Source: Mycobacterium sp. IS-836 (lineage in GTDB: Bacteria > Actinomycetota > Actinomycetes > Mycobacteriales > Mycobacteriaceae). Taken from it: 64,000 bases of DNA. Shown piece after piece: positions 8,529 through 16,869 of this stretch. Each line of letters starts with the position of its first letter. The first letter of the stretch is position 1. Location: contig NZ_MBEU01000066.1 in NCBI RefSeq assembly GCF_001954275.1, positions 21,526-85,525 of the forward strand, written 5' to 3'. Position numbers and translations under genes: made by a program. The notes beneath the pieces are model-generated. The model searched no databases. It had not been told where the DNA came from and was given only the letters and a program-made list of their open reading frames with translations.

Positions 8529-9734
8529 CTAACTCAGATCCCAGACTTGCAGTTGGGTTCCGGCGGACACTTCCACCACGTTCTCGGGGATGTCCAGCAG
8601 CCCGTTCGCCGATGCCAACCACCGCAAATGGTGCGACGCCGGTGGGCCGTAACTCGTGACGCTGCCGCTGTCGGCGTCGAGTATCGCGCGCCGGAATTGG
8701 CGCTTGCCGCGCGGCGAGGTCAACGACTCGGCCAGGATCGCGGGCCGGTGCGGGCGCTCGGGATCGGGGAGTCCCATGGCCGCCCGCAGCGCGGGGCGGA
8801 TGAACACCTCGAAGGACACCAGCGCGCTGACCGGGTTGCCGGGCAGGGTGACGATCGTGGTGCCCGCGACCCTCCCGATGCCCTGCGGCATTCCGGGTTG
8901 CATCGCCACCTTCACGAATTCCACGCCCTGGTCGCCGTCCCGGCCGAAGGCGTCCTTCACGACTTCGTAGGCGCCCGCGCTGACGCCGCCGCTGGTGATG
9001 ATCAGGTCGGCGTCGGCCGCGTATCGGTCGAGGAGCGAACTGAATTGGGCGACATCGTCTTCGGCGGTCGCGACGGCGGTTACCTCGGCGCCCGCCTCGC
9101 GGACGGCGCCGGCCAACATGATCGAGTTGGACTCGTAGATCTGCCCCGGCTGCAGCGGGGTGCCGGGCGCCACCAGCTCCGACCCGGTCGATATCACCAG
9201 CACCCGCTGGCGCGGGATCACGGTCAGCTCCGCCATGCCCAGCGCCGCGGCCAGGCCGAGCACGGCCGGCGTCACGACCTGACCCGCGCGCAGCACAGTG
9301 GTGCCGGGCGCGACGTCCTCGCCCGCCCGCCGGATGTGCTTGCCGGGGTCGCGTGGCGCCCGAATCGCGACGGTGTCCACGCCGCCGTCGGTGTCTTCGA
9401 CCGGCACGATTGCCGTCGCACCAGCCGGCAGCGGAGCGCCGGTCATGATCCGGTGCGCGGTTTTCGGTTGGAGCGTCAACGGGTCGGTGCGTCCGGCGGG
9501 AATGTCCTCGGCGACGGGCAGCACTACGGGGCGCTCCGGTGTGGCTTCCGACGTGTCCTCGGCGCGCACGGCATACCCGTCCATCGCGGAGTTGTCGAAA
9601 ACCGGCAGCGCCAGCTGCGCGACCACATCCTCGGCCAAGACCAGCCCCTGGGCCTCGGCCAACGCGACCGCGACCGCCGGGCGGGCATGAATCATCCCCG
9701 ATACAACACGCTGATGTTCGTCGACTGAGCGCAC
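8529..9734 (-). CDS. moeA2: Molybdopterin molybdenumtransferase (MoeA family)
   Basis: 401 residues. It inserts molybdate into adenylated molybdopterin, the last step of molybdenum cofactor synthesis. Visible are LPVFDNSAMDGYAVRAEDT (MoeA domain II), VLVISTGSEL with the following GQIYESNSIML, ITSGGVSAGAYEVVKDAF and the phosphate-binding LPGNPVSALVSFEVF. The GTG at 9734 begins VRSVDEHQRVV, as in the M. tuberculosis protein; a longer open frame runs antisense through the next gene. 24 bases separate it from psd, so it may head this operon. Other cofactor genes are not nearby. Confidence 0.93.
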   Translation of the reverse strand: MRSVDEHQRVVSGMIHARPAVAVALAEAQGLVLAEDVVAQLALPVFDNSAMDGYAVRAEDTSEATPERPVVLPVAEDIPAGRTDPLTLQPKTAHRIMTGAPLPAGATAIVPVEDTDGGVDTVAIRAPRDPGKHIRRAGEDVAPGTTVLRAGQVVTPAVLGLAAALGMAELTVIPRQRVLVISTGSELVAPGTPLQPGQIYESNSIMLAGAVREAGAEVTAVATAEDDVAQFSSLLDRYAADADLIITSGGVSAGAYEVVKDAFGRDGDQGVEFVKVAMQPGMPQGIGRVAGTTIVTLPGNPVSALVSFEVFIRPALRAAMGLPDPERPHRPAILAESLTSPRGKRQFRRAILDADSGSVTSYGPPASHHLRWLASANGLLDIPENVVEVSAGTQLQVWDLS

Positions 9735-9775
9735 TCGGCCATTATCGGCCCTCCCCGATTTCCGGCTCGCGGACG

Positions 9776-9781
9776 TACAGT
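9776..9781 (+). promoter_or_regulatory. -10 element (TACAGT) for a leaderless transcript
   Basis: TACAGT is followed by seven bases and then the GTG of the VOC-family gene at 9789, the spacing expected when transcription starts at the start codon. The 20 bases from 9775 to 9794 recur at 39404-39423 with one change, in the same position relative to another GTG start. No Shine-Dalgarno is visible for this gene, which also suits a leaderless mRNA. Confidence 0.5.
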
Positions 9782-9788
9782 CGAGAAC

Positions 9789-10268
9789 GTGATTACCGGG
9801 TTGGCCCACACCGGCGTGTGCGTGCCCGATTGCGAGGCCGCGGTGGCGTTTTATCGAGACGTATTGGGCCTGCGTGTGCTGTCGCCGCCATACGTGATGG
9901 CCGGTAACGCCATTCGCGACGACATGGGCGAGATGGTGTCCGACCCCACGATGAAGGCGGCCATCGTCGGGTTCGACGACGGCAGCGACCGCGTCCTCGA
10001 GGTGATCGAATATCTCGGCGTCGACGGCGGCGAGCAGCGCGCCGCCGCGGCCCTGACCGACCACGGGCTCTCGCACGTCGGGCTGATCTGTGAGGACCTC
10101 GACGCCACGCGCGCGGAGCTGGAGGGCAAAGGCGTGCGCTTTCTGGTCAGCGGGATCGCGGATGTCGCGCGGGTGCGCACGACGTGGTTCGTCGACCCGT
10201 GGGGAGTGGTGTTCATCCTCGTGGAGAAGACCCGGCCCGAGCGACCCTATTTCGCGCAATGGGGGTGA
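9789..10268 (+). CDS. VOC (glyoxalase/epimerase-fold) family protein
   Basis: 159 residues. It begins GLAHTGVCVPDCEAAVAFYRDVLGLRV, the standard vicinal-oxygen-chelate opening with a metal-ligand His, and the second half holds GLSHVGLICEDLDATRAEL and ends with DPWGVVFILVE (the second His/Glu pair). This arrangement resembles methylmalonyl-CoA epimerases and extradiol-type or lactoylglutathione-lyase proteins; the reaction cannot be fixed. The stop overlaps the next gene, a flavin monooxygenase, which suggests a shared catabolic step on a ketone or an aromatic-derived compound. Confidence 0.85.
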   Translation: MITGLAHTGVCVPDCEAAVAFYRDVLGLRVLSPPYVMAGNAIRDDMGEMVSDPTMKAAIVGFDDGSDRVLEVIEYLGVDGGEQRAAAALTDHGLSHVGLICEDLDATRAELEGKGVRFLVSGIADVARVRTTWFVDPWGVVFILVEKTRPERPYFAQWG

Positions 10269-11698
10269 GGCGCAGGGTCGCGATCATCGGTGCCGGCGCC
10301 GGCGGCATCGCGATGGGCATCCAACTCGCCGACGCCGGATACGATTTCACAATTTTCGATCGCGCCGACGGCTTCGGCGGCACCTGGCGCCACAACACCT
10401 TTCCCGGCGCGGCCTGCGACGTGCCGTCGCATCTGTACTCGTACTCGTTCGCGCCGAACCCGCGGTGGAGCAAGACCTATGCCAACCAACCCGAGATCCT
10501 GGCCTACCTGGAGAAGGTGGCCGCCGAGCACGGGCTGGGTCCACACCTGCGGCCGGGAACCGCGGTCACCACGGCGCGCTGGTCCGACTCTCGGCGCCGC
10601 TGGACGCTGATTACCGACGACGGCGCCGAGCACGACTTCGATTTCGTGGTGAGCGCCGTGGGGATGCTCGATGTGCCCCACATCCCGGATATCCCTGGGG
10701 CGCAGCGGTTTCGGGGTCGCCAATTCCATTCGTCGCGCTGGGACCACAGCAAGTCGACGGCCGGCGAGCGGGTCGCGTCGATCGGGACGGGCGCCAGCGC
10801 GGTCCAATACGTGCCCGCCATCGCGCCAAAGACGGCGCACCTCACGGTGTTTCAGCGCACCCCGATCTGGATCGCGCCCCGGTTCGACTTTCCGTTCACG
10901 GTCGAGCAGCACGAGGAGTTCGAACGCCATCCCGAGATGGCGCAAAAGCTGCGCGACGAGGCCTTCGATGCCTACGAGTCGTCCAGCTTCGACGTGGACG
11001 CAGCGCAGACGCGCGAAGCGACCGAGCTGGCCCGCAGCTATCTGGCGCGCAAGGTGGCCGACCCCGAGCTGCGCGCAAAGCTGACGCCGGACTATCCCGC
11101 CGGCTGCAAGCGCCCGCTGATGTCGCGCGAGTGGTATCCGACGTTCGCGTTGCCGAACGTCAGCCTGGAAACGACGGCCATCGCCGAGCTGACCGAACGG
11201 GGGGTGCGCACCGTCGACGGCGTCGAACACCGCGTCGACACCGTCATCTACGGCACCGGCTTCAAAGCCGCCGACTACCTCTCCAGCATCGACGTGTACG
11301 GAACCGGCGGCCGCCATTTGCGCGACGAGTGGAGCGACGGCGCGGAGGCGTACCTCGGCACGCTGATCGCCGGGTATCCGAACTTCTTCACGCTGTATGG
11401 CCCAAATACCAACGGGGTCAACTCGATTCTGTACATCCACGAGGCGCAGACCACCTTCATCCGCCACATCCTCGATGTGCTGGGTGGCCGCGGTGCACGC
11501 ACCGTCGAGGTCACGCCCGCCGCACAGCGGCGCTACAACGACGAGATCCAATCAGCCATGCAAGGCAAGGTCTGGCTGGCGTGCACCAACTACTTCCGGC
11601 ATCCGAGCGGAAAGGTCGTCACGCAGCTGCCGTACAGCGGGCGGACCTTCTTCGAACGCACTCGCACGCTGGTTCACGACGACTATTGGATCCAGTAG
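10259..11698 (+). CDS. Flavin-containing monooxygenase, Baeyer-Villiger type
   Basis: 479 residues. Two Rossmann motifs are seen: GAGAGG near the N-terminus for FAD (VAIIGAGAGGIAMG) and GTGASA for NADPH. Between them lies FRGRQFHSSRWDHS, which fits the Baeyer-Villiger fingerprint FxGxxxHxxxW. FGGTWRHNTFPGAACDVPSH is also typical. These enzymes turn ketones into esters or lactones with NADPH and O2. The ATG at 10259 overlaps the upstream gene; a GTG at 10265 making a GTGA overlap is an equally possible start. The 3' end overlaps the convergent cupin gene by 16 bases. Confidence 0.9.
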   Translation: MGVRRRVAIIGAGAGGIAMGIQLADAGYDFTIFDRADGFGGTWRHNTFPGAACDVPSHLYSYSFAPNPRWSKTYANQPEILAYLEKVAAEHGLGPHLRPGTAVTTARWSDSRRRWTLITDDGAEHDFDFVVSAVGMLDVPHIPDIPGAQRFRGRQFHSSRWDHSKSTAGERVASIGTGASAVQYVPAIAPKTAHLTVFQRTPIWIAPRFDFPFTVEQHEEFERHPEMAQKLRDEAFDAYESSSFDVDAAQTREATELARSYLARKVADPELRAKLTPDYPAGCKRPLMSREWYPTFALPNVSLETTAIAELTERGVRTVDGVEHRVDTVIYGTGFKAADYLSSIDVYGTGGRHLRDEWSDGAEAYLGTLIAGYPNFFTLYGPNTNGVNSILYIHEAQTTFIRHILDVLGGRGARTVEVTPAAQRRYNDEIQSAMQGKVWLACTNYFRHPSGKVVTQLPYSGRTFFERTRTLVHDDYWIQ

Positions 11699-12177
11699 TT
11701 GTCGTGACGGATGAACCATTCCCGGCGTTCGTCGTCGGTCATGTCGGCCAGCGCGCCGAAACCCTCGAAGTAGGCCTCGCGCGGCGCGCCGGGGGCGAAC
11801 AGCATCAGGATCGACGCCGCTTCGTCGGCCTCGTTGCGGAAACCGTGGATGCCGCCGGGCGGGACGTAGAGGAAGTCGCCCTGGTGGCCGTCGACCCACT
11901 CGTTGCCGTCGAAGAGCTTCATCGTCCCGGACAGCACGAAGAACGCCTCGGACATGGCGCGGTGATAGTGCGCCGGCGGCCCTCCGCCGGCCGGGGCGAT
12001 GTCGACCCGGTACAGGCCGTAGTCGCCGTCGGTGGCCTGCTGGTTGGCCAGGTAGTGGTACTTGGTCCCGAACGTCTCGTAGTCGGGCGGCTCGTCAGCG
12101 CGCTTGAGCCACGCGCTGATCTCGGGCTCGTCCTTGGTGTATCGGGGCGGTGGATAGGGCGGTACGACAAGGGACAT
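11683..12177 (-). CDS. Cupin-domain protein
   Basis: 164 residues. One cupin barrel is visible: GGGPPAHYHRAMSEAFFVLSGTMKLFDG (motif 1, with the His and Glu metal ligands) and GDFLYVPPGGIHGFRN (motif 2, with the second His). Metal-dependent dioxygenase, isomerase or simple binding roles are all possible. The start ATG at 12177 is followed by MSLVVPPYPPPRYTKDEPEI; upstream codons in the same frame are poor. The gene ends tail to tail with the monooxygenase, and both proteins end in the same four residues, YWIQ, because the overlap is nearly palindromic. Confidence 0.85.
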   Translation of the reverse strand: MSLVVPPYPPPRYTKDEPEISAWLKRADEPPDYETFGTKYHYLANQQATDGDYGLYRVDIAPAGGGPPAHYHRAMSEAFFVLSGTMKLFDGNEWVDGHQGDFLYVPPGGIHGFRNEADEAASILMLFAPGAPREAYFEGFGALADMTDDERREWFIRHDNYWIQ

Positions 12178-12203
12178 GAGTCCAGTGTGGCCCCCGCCGC
12201 GGA

Positions 12204-13130
12204 TCAGTCGACGGGGTAGACCACCCCGGTCAGCTCCTCCGACACCGCCCACAATCGGCGCTGCCGATCGGCATCATGCGACTTCTTGCTAGACCCCACG
12301 ATCTTGGGATAGCCCCGAGTCTGGCCGAGGCCGTCGGGCCCGTAGTACTGGCCGCCGAGCACCGCCGGGTCGGTGGCGGCACGCAGGGTGGGTAGCGCGC
12401 CGATGGCCGCGTCCTGGGCGATGAGCGGTGCGAGCCGCTCGAACGCGGAGAGCAGCCAGGAGGGCATGTTGCGCATCAACTCGGTGTCCGACATGCCGGG
12501 GTGCGCGGCCGCGGCGATCGTCGTCCCGTGGGGCGCCAGCCGCCGCTGCAGTTCGTAGGTGAAGAGCAGGTTCGCCAGCTTGGCCTGCCCGTAGGCCGCG
12601 ACCCTGTTGTAGCGGCGCTCCCACTGCAAATCGTCGAAGTGAATATCGGCCAGGATGCGGTGGCCGACGCTGCTCACCGTCACAACCCGTGAACCCGCAA
12701 CCGGCAACAGCCGGTCGAGCAGCAGGCCCGTGAAGGCGAAGTGGCCCAGGTGGTTGGTGCCGAACTGCAGCTCGAAGCCGTCCTTGGTGGTCGATTTCGG
12801 CGTGTACATGACGCCGGCGTTGTTGATCAGCAGGTCGATGCGGTCGTGCTCGGCGCGCAGCTGCTCCGCCGCGGCGCGGATGGACTGCAGCGAGGTCAGG
12901 TCGAGCTCCTGCAGCGCGACATCGGCATGCGGGCTGTTGGCGGTGATCCGCGCGGCGGCGTCCTTGCCCTTGTCGAGGTTGCGCACCGCCATCACCACAT
13001 GGGCTCCGTGGTCGGCGAGCGCGGCGGCGGTCTCGTAGCCGAGGCCGGTATTGGCCCCGGTGATGACGGCGACGCGGCCGGTCTGGTCGGGAATGTCCGC
13101 GGTGGTCCACTTGGCCTTAGAAGGGGTCAT
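12204..13130 (-). CDS. Short-chain dehydrogenase/reductase (Rv0439c-like)
   Basis: 308 residues. Motifs: TGANTGLG for the cofactor, NNAGVMYTP, TVSSVGH (catalytic Ser) and YGQAK (catalytic Tyr/Lys), with the C-terminal GYPKIVGSSKKSHDADRQRRLW seen in the mycobacterial retinol-dehydrogenase-like group. Position just before groEL2 matches Rv0439c. It is divergent from a TetR gene with about 100 bases between, including a GAGCGCTC palindrome, so the TetR protein is a likely repressor of it. Substrate unknown. Confidence 0.92.
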   Translation of the reverse strand: MTPSKAKWTTADIPDQTGRVAVITGANTGLGYETAAALADHGAHVVMAVRNLDKGKDAAARITANSPHADVALQELDLTSLQSIRAAAEQLRAEHDRIDLLINNAGVMYTPKSTTKDGFELQFGTNHLGHFAFTGLLLDRLLPVAGSRVVTVSSVGHRILADIHFDDLQWERRYNRVAAYGQAKLANLLFTYELQRRLAPHGTTIAAAAHPGMSDTELMRNMPSWLLSAFERLAPLIAQDAAIGALPTLRAATDPAVLGGQYYGPDGLGQTRGYPKIVGSSKKSHDADRQRRLWAVSEELTGVVYPVD

Positions 13131-13162
13131 GCAAGCTCCTAAGCTTGTAAGGTAAACGGGGC

Positions 13163-13170
13163 GAGCGCTC
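13163..13170. promoter_or_regulatory. Candidate TetR operator (GAGCGCTC) in the SDR/tetR divergent region
   Basis: An 8-base perfect palindrome lies in the 103-base gap between the SDR start at 13130 and the TetR start at 13234, with C/G-rich flanks. Its place between two divergent genes, one encoding a TetR, makes it a reasonable operator. The sequence alone does not prove binding; short palindromes are frequent in GC-rich DNA. Confidence 0.35.
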
Positions 13171-13233
13171 CGGTTGATTGGTTACTATACGGAACGCCCG
13201 CCCCGCTTTGTCAACCGAAAGGGCGATGGAACC

Positions 13234-13803
13234 ATGGCGCAGCCGGCTGCCCGACCGTTGCGCGCCGACGCGGCGCGCAACCGCGCGCGGGTCCTGGAGG
13301 TCGCCTACGACACCTTTGCCGCCGAGGGCCTGTCCGTGCCGATCGACGAGATCGCACGGCGCGCCGGGGTCGGGGCCGGCACCGTCTACCGGCACTTCCC
13401 GACGAAGGAGGCGCTCTTTCAGGCCGTCATCCACGACCGGATGCAGCACCTCGTCGACGACGGGTACGCCCTGCTGAAATCCGACGGTCCGGGTGAAGCG
13501 CTGTTCAGTTTCCTGCGCTCGATGGTGCTGCGGTGGGGCGCGACCGACCGCGGGCTGGTTGACGCGCTGGCCGGACTGGGCATCGACATCGCGAGCGTCG
13601 CGCCCGACGCCGAGGATGCGTTCCTGGCCGCGCTCGACGACCTGCTGCGCGCGGCGCAGGAAGCGGGAACCGCGCGCCGCGACGTCGGCGTGCGCGAGGT
13701 CAAGTCGATCCTGGTCGGCTGCCAGGCGATGGAGGCGTACAACTCGGAGTTGGCCAACCGGGTGATCGAAGTCGTCGTCGACGGTTTACGCGCGGGGCGA
13801 TAA
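13234..13803 (+). CDS. TetR family transcriptional regulator
   Basis: 189 residues. The N-terminal helix-turn-helix reads ADAARNRARVLEVAYDTFAAEG, then IDEIARRAGVGAGTVYRHFPTKEALFQAV. The C-terminal part (LRSMVLRWGATDRGLVDALAGLGID) resembles the SBD-type TetR C-terminal domain. The ATG at 13234 is preferred over an in-frame start 20 codons upstream because it starts at the usual place before the helix-turn-helix. It is divergent from the SDR gene at 12204-13130 and lies directly before the groEL2 control region. Confidence 0.9.
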   Translation: MAQPAARPLRADAARNRARVLEVAYDTFAAEGLSVPIDEIARRAGVGAGTVYRHFPTKEALFQAVIHDRMQHLVDDGYALLKSDGPGEALFSFLRSMVLRWGATDRGLVDALAGLGIDIASVAPDAEDAFLAALDDLLRAAQEAGTARRDVGVREVKSILVGCQAMEAYNSELANRVIEVVVDGLRAGR

Positions 13804-13817
13804 CCGCCGGGGTCTTC

Positions 13818-13843
13818 TTGCACTCGACATAGGCGAGTGCTAA
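13818..13843. promoter_or_regulatory. CIRCE element 1 (HrcA operator) upstream of groEL2
   Basis: TTGCACTC, nine bases, then GAGTGCTAA: the known CIRCE heat-shock operator (TTAGCACTC-N9-GAGTGCTAA), complete on the right arm and with one base missing on the left. HrcA binds this element and represses chaperonin genes; heat releases it. It lies about 140 bases before the groEL2 start, in the promoter region. Confidence 0.92.
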
Positions 13844-13851
13844 GAATGACG

Positions 13852-13878
13852 TTGGCACTCGCGACCGGTGAGTGCTAG
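13852..13878. promoter_or_regulatory. CIRCE element 2 (HrcA operator) upstream of groEL2
   Basis: TTGGCACTC, nine bases, then GAGTGCTAG. This is a second CIRCE copy centred 35 bases from the first, with one mismatch in each arm. Spacing of the two centres is a little over three helical turns, so two HrcA dimers could bind on the same face. Double CIRCE is seen before groEL genes of actinobacteria. Confidence 0.9.
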
Positions 13879-13980
13879 GTCGGGACGGTGAGACCAGGCC
13901 CAACGACAGCCCGGTCGTCCGTCGCGGGCACTGCACCCGGCCAGGACGTGTCATCCCCAATCCGGAGGAATCACTTCGCA

Positions 13981-15606
<1,626 letters not shown>

Positions 15607-15618
15607 GTCCCAGTTAAG

Positions 15619-15652
15619 AAAAAGCCCGGTCCCCTTGGGGGCCGGGCTTTTT
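15619..15652 (+). terminator. Rho-independent terminator of groEL2
   Basis: An 11-base stem AAAAAGCCCGG pairs with CCGGGCTTTTT around a C/G-rich loop and ends in five T, 12 bases after the groEL2 stop. The symmetric A and T runs would let it work in both directions, which suits the convergent gene at 15717-16115. Confidence 0.93.
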
Positions 15653-15716
15653 CGTGTCGCCGGCGGCTGTCCTGGTTCGCCGAGCGTGCGGCCAGCTTCA
15701 CGTTCGGCGCCGAGGC

Positions 15717-16115
15717 TCACGCCGGCAGCGAGAACACCACGCAGTCGTGCAGGCAGCCTTTGGCCGCCGAGGGGGAGTCGGCGTCGCGATGCAACAGCGC
15801 GCGGGTGGGCACCACGTCCAGGCGAACGGTCTCGTCGCCGCTGTCGCTCACCTCGGCGGTGCCGTCGACGATCAGCGAGTAGCCGGCCGGCTCGGTCGGC
15901 GGCCACAGCAGAGTGACGTCGCTGCGCTGAGCGAGGTTTTCGCGGGTGCGTCCGCCGATCAGCCCGACGTCGAGGACCGCGCCGTCGCGCAGCTGCGGTT
16001 CGACCGTCACTGTGTGGGCGCGGTAGTCGTCGCCGACGGTGATCAGATACGCGAACGGGTAGTCCGGCAGGGCGGCCGCGAGCCGCTGGAAGTCCACCCT
16101 CTTCTTCGTGCGCAT
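15717..16115 (-). CDS. Pyridoxamine 5'-phosphate oxidase-fold protein (Rv0441c-like)
   Basis: 132 residues. The split-barrel pattern is seen in DFQRLAAALPDYPFAYLITVGDDYRAHTVTVEP, then GGRTRENLAQRSDVTLLWPPTEPAGYSLIVDGTAEV, typical of F420- or FMN-binding PNPOx-like proteins. The ATG at 16115 is chosen because it begins just before the fold; the frame stays open far upstream, antisense to the PPE gene. Position right after groEL2 matches Rv0441c. The cofactor and reaction are not settled. Confidence 0.85.
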   Translation of the reverse strand: MRTKKRVDFQRLAAALPDYPFAYLITVGDDYRAHTVTVEPQLRDGAVLDVGLIGGRTRENLAQRSDVTLLWPPTEPAGYSLIVDGTAEVSDSGDETVRLDVVPTRALLHRDADSPSAAKGCLHDCVVFSLPA

Positions 16116-16138
16116 GAAGTCGAGGATAGGCGCGTCGG

Positions 16139-16831
16139 TCAGGTCTGGTTGAGCAAGCCGGGGCCGGTGACACCGGGGTTGAAGCCCGTGCTCGCGGTGG
16201 TCGAGTTGAGGATGCCCGAGCCGATATGGGGGCTCACGCCCCCCGTGATGTCGGCCGGCGCGCCCGCGGGGAGCCCCACAGCGGGCGGGCCGAGATCGAG
16301 TCTCGGCAGCACCTGATGCCAGGGCTCCAGCTTCGCCACCGCTGCCGACGCGTCGGTGTGGTAGCCCGACATCGCCACCACGTCCGCCGCCCACATCTGC
16401 TCGTATGCGGCCTCGATGTCGGCGATGGCCGGCGCGTTCTGTCCCAAGTGATTCGTCGACGCCAACGCTTGCACCAGGTTGCGGTTGGCGGCCACCACCG
16501 CGGGTTGCACCGTGCTCTCCAGTGCGGTCTCGAACGCGGCCGCGATGGCCGAGGCCTGGCTGGACGCCGCCTCGGCTTGCGCGGCCGCCGCGGAAAGCCA
16601 GCTCACATACTGGGTCGCGACGGACATCATCGCCGCCGCCGAAGCGCCCTGCCACGAACCGTTGGCCAGATCCGATGTCACCGAAAAGAACGAGGATGCT
16701 GACGATGCGAGGTCTTCGGCCAGCCCGTCCCACGCCTTTGCGGCAGCGAGCAGTGGCGCCGCACCGGGACCGGCGAAAATTCGTGCCGAGTTGATTTCGG
16801 GCGGCAACCGCGCATAGTGCGGGCTCGTCAC
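16139..16831 (-). CDS. PPE family protein, short form lacking MPTR repeats (PPE10 position)
   Basis: 230 residues. The first ~180 are a clear PPE domain: MTSPHYARLPPEINSARIFAGPG with the PPE motif at 10-12, then SWQGASAAAM (the WxG turn) and AQAEAASSQASAIAAAFE. The position between Rv0441c- and Rv0443-like genes is that of PPE10 (Rv0442c). The M. tuberculosis protein continues with some 300 residues of Asn-Gly repeats. Here only about 50 residues follow, ending TTASTGFNPGVTGPGLLNQT. It may be a natural short form or a deletion of the repeat region. PPE proteins usually go out by a type VII system with a PE partner; none is nearby. Confidence 0.93.
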   Translation of the reverse strand: MTSPHYARLPPEINSARIFAGPGAAPLLAAAKAWDGLAEDLASSASSFFSVTSDLANGSWQGASAAAMMSVATQYVSWLSAAAAQAEAASSQASAIAAAFETALESTVQPAVVAANRNLVQALASTNHLGQNAPAIADIEAAYEQMWAADVVAMSGYHTDASAAVAKLEPWHQVLPRLDLGPPAVGLPAGAPADITGGVSPHIGSGILNSTTASTGFNPGVTGPGLLNQT

Positions 16832-16869
16832 TAACCAAAGTTAACCGGGACGAGCCGCCCTTCGTGGCG

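Noticed and set aside
9735..10259. N-terminal extension of moeA2 through the VOC gene
   Set aside because: The MoeA domain starts right after the GTG at 9734 and the extension is antisense to a clear VOC enzyme.
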